From positions 332,920,302 through 332,984,301 of the forward strand of contig NC_081413.1 in NCBI RefSeq assembly GCF_030272615.1: DNA of 64,000 nt. Direction: 5' to 3'. Below the pieces are notes generated by a model. The model was not told where the DNA came from, did not search any database, and saw nothing but the letters and a program-made list of their open reading frames with translations. The first letter of the stretch is position 1, and the number at the start of each line of letters is the position of its first letter. A program made the translations under genes and the position numbers. The DNA comes from Cryptomeria japonica (taxonomy: Eukaryota; Streptophyta; Pinopsida; Cupressales; Cupressaceae). This document shows, piece after piece, positions 54,603 through 64,000 of this stretch.

Positions 54603-55477
54603 TGTTCGCTTGGGGAGTGCACTCCCTCTTTATTAAGCCTTGGTCTACCTCTTTTAACCCTCTCACTAAATCACTTAATGTGCATCTAGTCTGGGTCCAC
54701 CTCATTAATCTCCCTCTTCACTTTTGGGAGCACTCTTGTTATGAGGCTATTGGTCGTTTTTTGAAGGTTGATGAAGCTACGTCCTCAATGGACCACACTA
54801 CCTTTGCCCACATCCTTGTGGATATTGACATCTCCTTGCCTCTCCCTAGAGATGTAGTTCTTATGGTGGGGGATAGGCCTTGGACACAACTGTTGGATTT
54901 TGAAGGCCTCTCCTTTCATTGCAGGAGATGCTTCTCTATGGGTCAACTTTCTTTGGACTACTCCATTTCACATCACAAAGGTGTTTCTACTAATTGGTGG
55001 AGGAATGCTATTATTGATCACTTGACAGTGAATGCTCTAGACTCTTCTCCTACTGACTCCTCCCATGAGGATGATATCCCCTCTCAGGTTGAAGTCGTGT
55101 CCCTCATGACTATTGTTGCTCATGTGGCTCCTTTTGTGGCCTCATTTCCTGAGGTCCCCACTACAGCTTCTCTGGTTCTGCAACCATCTTCTGTTGTTGA
55201 ACCTGCTTCTGGTGCTGCTTCATCATAACTTGTTATTGCTCTTCAACAACCTCATGTTGTTCTGTTGCAACACCTTGTTGACTCTTCTAATTGTAACCCT
55301 GTGGGGTCCCTTCCAATTGATCTCTCTTTTGATGGTCTCAATGACAGCATCGCCTGGACTGTGGTTGCTCACAGGCGGAAGAGGAAGTCTTCTCCCCTGC
55401 CCCAAACCCCCCTTTGTTGGGGTTTGGGTGTCTCTCCCCCCTTTCTTCGGGGTCTTCGTTGTTTTCCAGTTGGATAG
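54603..55477 (+). pseudogene. LINE ORF1 (DUF4283 / CCHC-type), 3' fragment
   Basis: Begins at the LTR edge with FAWGVHSLFIKPWSTSFNP and continues VWVHLINLPLHFWEHSCYEA, FAHILVDIDISLPLPRDVVL and CRRCFSMGQLSLDYS. This is the second half of a plant LINE ORF1 RNA-binding domain and its zinc knuckle. The knuckle has lost the His and last Cys of CX2CX4HX4C. A TAA at 55226-55228 interrupts the frame, which then continues to WTVVAHRRKRKSS and a TAG at 55475. The first half of the domain is at 43226-43313, on the other side of the Copia insertion. No ORF2 (endonuclease/RT) follows. Confidence 0.75.
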
Positions 55478-55650
55478 GTTTTCCTTTGCCTGTCTGACTG
55501 GGTTTGGTTCTTGCTACCTCTAGGTTGTTGTTTTGTTGCCAACATCATTTCTTGGTGTTGTTGTTTTCAATTGATAGTTTTTTACTATGTTAAGGGCCAG
55601 TGCTCTAGTTAACATTGCTTTACTAATAAAAAAACATAAAAAAATTCACA
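55478..55650 (+). other. LINE 3' UTR and tail
   Basis: T/G-rich sequence ending GCTTTACTAATAAAAAAACA and another A run. It is the usual end of a plant LINE. It follows ORF1 directly, so this copy has no reverse transcriptase gene. Confidence 0.5.
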
Positions 55651-58293
55651 TTTCCTAAATTTCTCTCTTCTTGTACTTTATCCACTCAACCTTCCTCTTC
55701 CTTTACCTAAGGGCCGTAATCCTAAGGCAAGTTTCCAATATCATGTAGTTTCTAGACATAAATATAGAATGATGCAGTGAACTAAAACATAAAATCTAAG
55801 AGTTAACCGACACTATCAGTATTCATGTAAGAGGGTTTAAATGTTGGAGGAAATAAGTTGTTGTTCAGTCAACATAATCAAGCTAAAAAGGTAGCTATAT
55901 CCCTTGAGTTCATTACACGTCATAGTTCACCCTTCTTTTGAGGATCCTTCTAACACATATTTTGATTTCTCCTTTTGAGCCCTTTTTTTTTCTCTTAAAC
56001 AACTTTTTTTGTGCTCTAGAAACAAACCTATATTGTATGCCCATTCTTTCCCACTTCTATCATTTTCTTCACTCCTTGTGAGGTGTCATATAATAGCTAT
56101 CATGGTCCTTTGTTTATAGAAGGGGCACGATGTCTAGTTTTGGGATGTGCTAAGACACATTATTCAATTCAAATTAGTTCTTTAATATAAATCTACTTCA
56201 TATACACTTCCAATAAGAGTCATGTTGGTGATTAGACATGGGGTACAAATCCTAAATGCATGTACTATTGCTTAGAGTCAAGGGTGTGTTAACAAGGGTC
56301 AAATGTACAACTTATGATCATACTACATCAATAGACCAATGCTTGTGAGTGGATAAATTCACCTTCATCTTTAGGGTTTTCTAGAACAAGGAGTGTATAT
56401 GTTGAGGTGTTCTTGAGTTAATTAAAGATGAAAAATGGTAAAACTAACCTTCAAATAAACCATACCCAATACGTAGGAAATTTCTATTTGATTATGAGTA
56501 AGCACCTATATGTTGGTTCATTTGGAAACAAGGAGTTCACACCTCTATAATAAGATATGATAACCATGTAAGAACTAAAATGTCTTCTTAACCCCTTAAG
56601 ATTTTTCAATGCAACACCTCATTTCATACATGCTTGCAACAATGAAGGCAAAGCATATCTCATTATGAATGAAATTTCTCAAAGACACACATTTTGTTGT
56701 ACCAACAAATAATTTCATACAATATAGTGTATCAACAAACTCTACTAATAGGGTCAACACCCTTGTTTTGTTGTTTTTTTAATAAAAAAGAAACTCTACT
56801 AATATTACCAAAGGTTGATTTTTTTTGCTCTCCATAAGTGTAATGATATTAGAGCAAGTCAAACATATAGTAGATGGGTACCTTTATCATGTGTGGGTAC
56901 TAAAGTCCATATTTCACAAGAAAAGAATATTACCATCGTAAAACATGAGAAAACATCTTATAGAAGATGGCAATTAGGACCATGACTCACAATCATACAT
57001 ATAAGATAGAGTTTGTAACACATTAGGTAGAGTCTGTATGCACAACTTGCAAGTAGAAATTTTTGCAAAACAATTATAAAATATCCTGATAATCCATTAA
57101 CAAGCTCATACACTTCCTCTATGTTGAGTTTCAAAACTATTTCTCACACTCCTAGAGGAAACTATCTACTTCAAGGCGAAGGGAATGTAGCCTTGAAGGA
57201 GTGTCAATCATCTCGTCAACATAAAACTAGTGATTAAATTTTAGTTACTAATAGTGGATAATCTCTCTTTCATGTTGGGCTCAACTAAACCTAGGAATGT
57301 GTTCTTAGAGGTATGCTTAACAAGATTAATCACAACTAAAGATGAAAAAAAAACTACAATAGCATCCAATGTAAACTTGGGCCCCAAAGGATGTCACTGG
57401 ACCAAAGACTATTACCCATAAAACCTCTATTAACCTTATAAGGACATTGTTGCACAACTTCAAGATGGGTATGCAAAACATGACTCCTACAAATTAAAAT
57501 ATTATGGTTTTCTATAGTGTTTCCTTGGATGGATAACTAAGTCATGGAATGCATATAAACCACTTATCCTACTTCTAAACTACTTATGAAAGATAGTTTC
57601 CTTTTGGGTGTATGGAAGGTCATAGATTTTCAAGACCGATGCTTATTTAGTGGGTTAAAGAAGAACAATATAATGAAATAACAATAGTGATATGATACCA
57701 AACAACTAAACATACATATAATAATCATGCTCGAAACTTTAACATCCATTTACAATAACAAATATGTTACATTTAATATTTATACTGGTTTAAAGTGTTG
57801 TAACACTTAAATTATAACAAAAAAAAATGTGGCAAGATAAAAATTTAAGTTGAAAAACTTTCACAATTCACCACTTAGAAACTTCCTTAAATATCTACAA
57901 ATTGCCAAGGATACATTCAGTTATAGACTTTAATTACAAAATTGCTATTTATTTTTGATATACAAGATATGCTACTCAACTAGCAACTAGATTTGTAGGA
58001 GTTGAAACTTTAGATAACCCTTGACACTTGCAGTCGTGTGAAAATCGAGAAGTGGTCAACCATTATTTTGGAAAACAATTTAATATTTATGGAAATATTT
58101 TTGATCATCATTTTTTTATGAGAATTCAATTGAGAATTGGACATCATCAATTGGCATTCAAATAAAGTTAAAATCTCACAAATCTATCAAATGAAAAGTA
58201 TAAAGCTAGTATAATGATCATTTGAATCTACAACTCAACCATTTCATTAATTGTAGAATGTTTTCCTTCATCATCCACTATTGATTTCAGAAG
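55651..58293. other. AT-rich noncoding stretch, nothing recognised
   Basis: No ORF above background and no LTR or TIR ends that I can support. Confidence 0.5.
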
Positions 58294-59463
58294 TGTAGTG
58301 TCATAAAATTGCAACCCTTGCAATTTTCGACCATATTAGAGTCCTCATGCATGCAAATCAAATCCCTAAGCATGGTCAAAGACTAGAGACTTGCTCGACA
58401 TTTGAAACTGCATCGTTCTTGTCCTTTGCACTGCCCAAACTGCATCCTATCTTGGAAAAAAGGGAAGGACAAGGGCGTGGCACCCCTGTTCCTGCCCCAT
58501 TTTGGGGCAGGACCCTTTCCAATTGTGCTTTGGTGGTTGTGCATTGAGCAGGAAAACTCCCCTAGTGTCGGCCTGTGACGGAAAAGCAGTCAATTATCCC
58601 TAATTGACAAGTATATAAGTCACATTTCCCCTTCCATTTCGGCATAACACAGATAGATGAGATCACACATTCAAGCATTCAAGAGTATTCAAGCATTATT
58701 TCCAGCATTGAGCATTCTCAAGTCTCCTTTCAAGGCTAGGTCTTGCATTCAAGTCAAGGATTTAACCATTGAAGAGGAGATTCATTCCAACATTAAACTT
58801 CATACAAGCAATTCTATCAACATTTCTATCACAACCTCCCTTGAGGTGATTTACATTTTAGTTTTTCATTTACATTTACTTGCAAGTACTTTCTTTCATC
58901 ATTTGGTTAATTCCAAAACTGGGGTTTGACCTGAAGGCAAACCCCCAATCCCAACCCCTTTCCCTCTCTTTTCTATGTGTAGGTTGCAGGTGTGCAACTG
59001 TACTTTCGGATTTGGACTCCATTTGCATAGGCGGAAAAACCCTTTTCGTTTCGCAGATTTTTCGGAGGACCATGTACACTCTCGCCACGGTCTGAGCAAC
59101 TTTTCCTCAAATTCGTAGGGCGGCTTCGTCTCGACATATTATTTCCAGATCCAGGTGCACAGCTTCATCCTATTCTTCTATCTCAAGTTATAATCAGATC
59201 TTTGTCGCTTTTTCAGTTGGTTATAAGTACACAATTCAATCAATCTAAATCTCATTCCAAAAGAGGGGATTAACTTACCATTCTTACCATCACTCAGAAT
59301 TCAATCTCTTTCTCTGGAGGTTGAATCTAGTGCATTTTGCCCCCTCTTCCAATGTAATGCGTGAAAAGTGTTTGAAGGGAAATCCAAAGTGAAACTTTCA
59401 TCTCTCCTTGGAGGGAAGAAAAGCTTCTCTAGATCTCCATCATTCACCTTTTTCGACGTTACA
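58294..59463 (+). repeat. 5' LTR of the Gypsy element
   Basis: Starts TGTAGTGTCATAAAATTGC and ends TTCGACGTTACA, with inverted terminal words TGTA-GTC / GAC-TACA. A TATA box lies at 58612. The partner LTR is outside the window, so the boundaries rest on the termini and the adjoining TGG primer site. Confidence 0.65.
58612..58618 (+). promoter_or_regulatory. TATA box of the Gypsy LTR
   Basis: TATATAA in GACAAGTATATAAGTCACAT, about 320 bases into the LTR, followed by C-rich sequence. Plausible transcription start about 30 bases downstream. Confidence 0.5.
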
Positions 59464-60680
59464 TTTTGGTGAACTTGACGTCTTGCATGCTTTCCTTTGA
59501 ACAAAATTGCAGGTTTAATTTTTATGCACACTTAGTGGTTAATTCATTCTAAACCCTAATTTTAAAATTGAACTTGAACTTGTGTTTTGCTTGCTATTGT
59601 CTTAGATCTAAAAATTGCTTTGTTTGTCAAATTCAATTTTATCCTTGCCTTGTTCAATTTGCAAAACCAACTTTACAAAATTGAGTGGTTAATTGTTCAA
59701 ACCCTAATTTTTAAAAATTATCTTGAACTTGTGCAAAAATCAAATTCCCATCCAATTTTCAGATTTGTGACTTTTTTCATATTTGTCTTCATTCCTACAA
59801 TTCAAATTTTTAATTTCCCTCTTCTTTTCAAAATTCAAATTTCAAAAATTAAGTCGTTAGGTCATAAAACCCTAATTTTCAAAATTAATTGGATTTTGTA
59901 CAAATTTCAATCAATTTCATTCAAATTCAGATTTCTAAATATTTTCCAAGGTGTCCCTCCCCTTTAGGTTTGACCCTTTTCAAATTTGCAATCCAATTCC
60001 CTTTTTTCTTCAAAACCCTAATAGGGTCCTATTCTCACATTTGAACCTTAATTTCGCCTATCTAGAAATCGCAAAATCTACCAATATTTTGGGACTAGAT
60101 TTAAAATCATCGTAATATTCATCCCTGAAAATTTTGAAAAAAGTTCGTCGGGCCATGTGCATTTTTGCCACGTTCCTCGACTTTTTTCCCGAAATTTTGG
60201 GAGACTGTTATGATTGTATTTAACAACCCAAATCCAAAAGATTGGTTGCTTTTGTCGATTTTTGATACCTCTAAAATAAAAAATATCTCCAAAATTCAAC
60301 ATTTCAAATTTTAAGAAATTTTTTAAAATTAAGAGGTTAATTATAATCTGCCCTGATTTTAAAAACTCTATTTTTTTTTATCAATTTTAAAATTAAGTGG
60401 TATCCCCTTGGCCCTAATTTTAAGATTCCAATTTGCCTTGATTTATTATTTTGGAAATTGTGTCATTATCTTCCTCCAACAAAGTTTAAATTGTTTAATC
60501 ATTATTTTCTTAAATTTTGCATTACTCAATTTCGTAAGCTTTGTTCAAAATTCAAAATTTTAATTTTCCCTTTAGTGCATTAGTTTTACCACTATTATTC
60601 CTACCTACACTATCCTCGTTAGACGAAGCATTATAATTAAGGCTTCCCAAGGTTTAATTATCGAGGAGACAGAGCCTAAT
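59464..60680 (+). other. Gypsy 5' leader
   Basis: Begins TTTTGGTGAACTTGACG, a likely primer-binding region (TGG at 59468). The rest is rich in AAACCCTAATTTT and CAAATTC words with no coding sequence. The gag frame is already open shortly before 60681 without an obvious ATG. Confidence 0.5.
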
Positions 60681-63600
60681 TTGGGTGACTTCTTTAATGA
60701 GGATAATGGTAATTCTTCCCATCCTAATCATGTCCCTATTTATCCAATTGATGAATCCCATGATGAAGAAGAAGCTTTGACTAGAGTCTCCATAGATCAA
60801 CTTTCAAAATTGGACAATCAATTTGATAACTTTCAACAATGGATGTCCCAAGAGTACCCAAATAGCGAAGCTCTTCCATTAATTGAAGGCCTTAAACACA
60901 TGATTCAAAGTGATAAGAATGGAATTGATATTTTGTGTGGCATTGCTCATATTGTTGATTCTAATGTCGTGCCTATCAAGAGTTGTGCTGAGAATTTAGG
61001 TTATTCACAACCCTCAAATCAAATCAATTCTTCTATTCCTTTGACCACTTCAATTGCTAGTATTCCTACTTTCACTTCAAACATCATGGCTACATCAACT
61101 CAAAATGTCATTCCTACAACCATTGTTCATGGGGGCAATCTCTCTTCTTCATTTAATCCTCCATCTTTACCTATGTCTTCAATAAGTATTTCTAATATCC
61201 CTCAACCAATCAATGTGACACAAGGGGGCAATTCATTCAACAATTTTGTTCCTCCTTTAAGTGTCACGTTTCCTACGCAATCTTCACCTATGCCTACTTA
61301 TCATAATGTCCCACCACCTTATTCTCAATCCATGTCTTCCTTCAATAACATCACACCACCTTCCCAATCAACCATGTCTAACATCAATTCTTCTACCGAA
61401 GCAACAATCAACAGTCTTGCTCAAACTGTGTCTTCCTTACAACAACAAATTGCTTCTATGAGTCAATACAAGTTTAGTGTGCCTACCTTTGATGTCGCAA
61501 GCCCACTTTCTCTTCATATTGTTAAATCCATGCCACCTAATCATGTTGAGGTCCCTCAATTGGAACTCTATAATGGAAAGGGTGATCCTCTCACACATGT
61601 TAAAACATTTCAAACCTTGTGTACTGATTTTGCTTATGATCAAAGATTTCTTGCAAAACTGTTTACAAGAACATTAAGAGACAAGACTTTACAATGGTAT
61701 TGTTTTTTGCCTTCTTATTCCATAACTTCTTTTCAACAACTAGCAAATGCTTTCATCCAACAATTTCAAATTAACATTGATCCTAAAATCACTTTAACTG
61801 ATTTAATGCATTGTAAATAAGGTGTTAAAGAAAAAGTGACTGATTTCATTGGTAGATATAAGCAGTTGTGTGCTCAAATTTCTTTTCATGTACCTGATAA
61901 TGATATTCAAAGAATTTTCATTTCTAATTTGCAAAAAGATATCAGGGAAAAGCTTATTTTGTCTGAGTTTACTTCCTTTCCGCGGTTGTGCACAACACTC
62001 CATAATTATCAACTGGTTGTGAGTCATATGGAGCAATCTACTAAGATGGCTCTGAGTGATAAGGGGGAGAGTGTTCAACAACCGTTTGTCAAGTTCAAAC
62101 CAACAAAAGGCTTCATCAAGTTCAATGATATAATCAACAACAACAATGTGAATGCTACAATAGGTGTGCCTTCTGTTTCTAAATTTTTCAAAAGAGAAAG
62201 ATGGTTTACTCCTTTGAATGGATCTTTACATAGTATTATGTCTCAATTGTTGCAAAGAAATGTTATCAAACTTCCTCCTATAAAACAAGTTCATCCTTCT
62301 AAACTTGCATCCCCTTATTTTGATAACAATTCCTTTTGTCAATTTCATCGTCAGCCTAGTCATGATACTAAGAAATGTTTCGCATTGAAAAGTAAGATTC
62401 AAGATTTGATTGATAACAATACTATGTCTATGGCAAGTGTGAATGATAAGGGAGATAAATCAGTAGCTCATCCTAATCAAAATCTTAAAATTTTTACTGA
62501 TCCTTTGCCTTCTCATACCTCTAATGTGATTGAGACTAAGTATACTTCTTTCTCCTATGAGGAATTCACTTCTATGGCTCCGAACTTGGTAAATATGGTA
62601 GAAAAAAAAGATACGCCTAAGGATTCTTTTATCACATTTGATCCTAGTGAGACCATTAGAGCACCCGATGGCCCTTTATACATAGTTGTGAAGGTTAAGG
62701 ATATACCTTGCCATGGCGCTCTTGTTGATCCCTCTCGTGTGGTTAACATCATCACTAAGGAGTATCTTTTCACTTTACGATTTCATAAACCAATATATGA
62801 TGCCTCTAATGTAGTTGTGAAGTTATTTTATGGATTCTCTTGTCCTACCATTGGCTCTATCACCCTTCCTATTGAAGTTCATACAAAATCTATGGACGTT
62901 GACTTTGTTATCATACCCTCTTCCGAGCAATTTTGTGTGAAGTTGGGTTATCCTTGGCTATCTTCCATGAAGGCTATTGCTTCTCCAATCCATAAGTGTT
63001 CAAAATTTCCTCACAATGGCGAAATCATAACTATGAACCATAGCTCATTTAGACCATCTGAAAGAAGCCCTGGTGTTCCTATTGATTTCTTTTGTCCTAA
63101 GAAATTTCAATATCTTCCATCAAGGACCGATTCTCTTTTTCAATCTTATCAAAAATGGAAGAAAGATATGATCTTATCCTTAGGTCAACCTAGATCCCCA
63201 ACACTTGACATTCCTATCATACTTAAAGATGAATTTCTTCCCCTCGTGGATAGAACTAATCTCCCTCCCAAGGAATATCTTCAATCTATTCCTATGGATG
63301 TGACTATGCCTTCTCCTAAGAAGAACAAAAATATTCCTCCTAAGGTTAGACATGTACCTTCTCCTCATGATGGACTTGCTCTTCTTCCTACACCTAACAT
63401 TTCTCCTTTATATGGCACAGTTCCACCTCCTTCCTCTTATAGAGAGAAGAGGCTTGATTCTCCTCTTGTCCAACCTAAAAGTCCTATTCGTGTTCGTGCT
63501 CCTCTTTCTATAAATCTTGATGAAGAAATGAGTGAAAATGTTATTCATGATGGCAATACAACTCCTAATACTTCTGATAGTGATTATGAATATGTTGATG

Positions 63601-63806
63601 TGGACAAGCATTTATCAACTGAATTTTCACAAACCCTAATCCTATCTCCTAGAATCGAACAAAGTGACTTACGACATGAGCATAGTCCTTGTTTGGATCT
63701 TGTGATAACTCCATCTGATGTGCTCGATGTCGCTCCTCTGGCATGTTGCTCACCTTCTCGAAATAGTGATCAACAAGATAGGGAGGCGGATGTCGTGCTA
63801 GATTAG
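60681..63806 (+). pseudogene. Gypsy gag-protease polyprotein, interrupted
   Basis: One frame with a TAA at 61818-61820 inside gag. It has an acidic and Ser/Thr/Asn-rich N-terminus, then a retrotransposon gag domain (LELYNGKGDPLTHVKTFQTL, LRDKTLQWYCFLPSYSI, VKEKVTDFIGRYKQLC, FPRLCTTLHNYQ) and a His/Cys motif CQFHRQPSHDTKKCFALKSK. A retropepsin-like segment follows, with FITFDPSETIRAPDG, CHGALVDPSRVVNIITKEYL and KLGYPWLSSMKAIASPIH. The expected D-[ST]-G active-site triad reads Asp-Pro-Ser (62727-62735), so the protease is probably inactive. A Pro-rich tail ends at the TAG at 63804. No clear ATG start: the frame is entered upstream of TTG 60681, and the first Met is at about 60843. Confidence 0.75.
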
Positions 63807-64000
63807 CAATATTAGAACTGTAGATATTCTCTCTCTCTCCTTTCTTTCTCTCTTGTGACTATTCTTCTATGTGTATCCTTGCTCTTCTATTGTTCCCTTA
63901 ATGTCTATTTAGGGACGATGCAAAGCATTGAGATTTTTTCTTTGTCTGTTTCATGTTGACTCAAAAGATTCTTGTCTTCCATCCTCTTCCAAGGAAGTTT
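63807..64000 (+). other. Gypsy sequence after the gag-protease frame
   Basis: CT-rich run (CTCTCTCTCTCC) followed by GGGACGATGCAAAGCATTG. Nothing coding before the window ends. Confidence 0.4.

Larger units (their letters stand above)
58294..64000 (+). mobile_element. Ty3/Gypsy retrotransposon, cut by window edge
   Basis: Contains a 5' LTR (58294-59463), a primer-site-like TTTTGGTGAACTTGACG, an A/T-rich leader of about 1.1 kb and a gag-protease frame (60681-63806). The gag sequence and a His/Cys motif of the form CQFHRQPSHDTKKC place it near the Tat/Ogre-type Gypsy lineages. Reverse transcriptase and integrase would lie beyond 64000 if present. Confidence 0.8.

Noticed and set aside
1-64000. 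CRISPR array, bacterial operon or organellar insert
   Set aside because: No regularly spaced identical repeats, no bacterial gene organisation, and no plastid or mitochondrial genes recognised.

Overview
This window is plant nuclear DNA from a large, repeat-rich genome. The evidence is one plant-type host gene whose two long introns are about 10.0 and 9.1 kb, several families of plant LTR retrotransposon nested in one another, a LINE with the plant DUF4283-type ORF1, a BED/hAT transposon and a tRNA-derived SINE. Long intron size plus LTRs whose ends read TGTAATGTCCC/GGGACATCACA makes a gymnosperm (conifer) my best guess, but that is inference. I see no CRISPR array, tRNA gene or rRNA gene.

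Host gene (17914-38162, + strand). Four exons can be joined in phase (17914-18141, 28120-28590, 28717-28789, 37861-38162). They encode the second START/polyketide-cyclase-like domain and the C-terminal region of a protein resembling Arabidopsis At5g08720; the 5' exons are not found here. The first intron has a GC donor and contains a complete LTR element with a 5-bp target duplication (18660-23895) and a possible solo LTR. The third intron contains a decayed hAT transposon (30070-33975).

Left part (1-17900). Two diverged copies of one noncoding repeat family lie in opposite orientation (1-2009 minus, 10103-12319 plus). The plus copy leads into a broken reading frame of about 1,080 codons (12320-15578), then an LTR-like promoter region with eight copies of AGTCTTTGAGCT. 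A MITE-like element, a local duplication and a SINE lie between.

Right part (38.2-64 kb). A short retroposed unit carries an intact 513-codon ORF (40058-41596). A LINE ORF1 is split by a Copia-type element (43314-54602), which is itself interrupted by a complete minus-strand LTR element (47371-53995, target duplication AAAGA). That inner element carries a coiled-coil/zinc-knuckle ORF and a broken ORF of about 1,080 codons, but no recognisable protease, reverse transcriptase or integrase. The window ends inside a Ty3/Gypsy element (LTR 58294-59463, gag-protease frame to 63806).

The most interesting pattern is that three separate mobile units (12.3-15.6, 40.1-41.6 and 48.4-51.7 kb) carry proteins of the same design: a helical N-terminal domain resembling the 'putative plant transposon protein' class, a charged disordered middle, and a C-terminal coiled-coil. 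None has a replication enzyme beside it. A second pattern is that all twelve in-frame stops counted in four retroelements are TAA or TAG.
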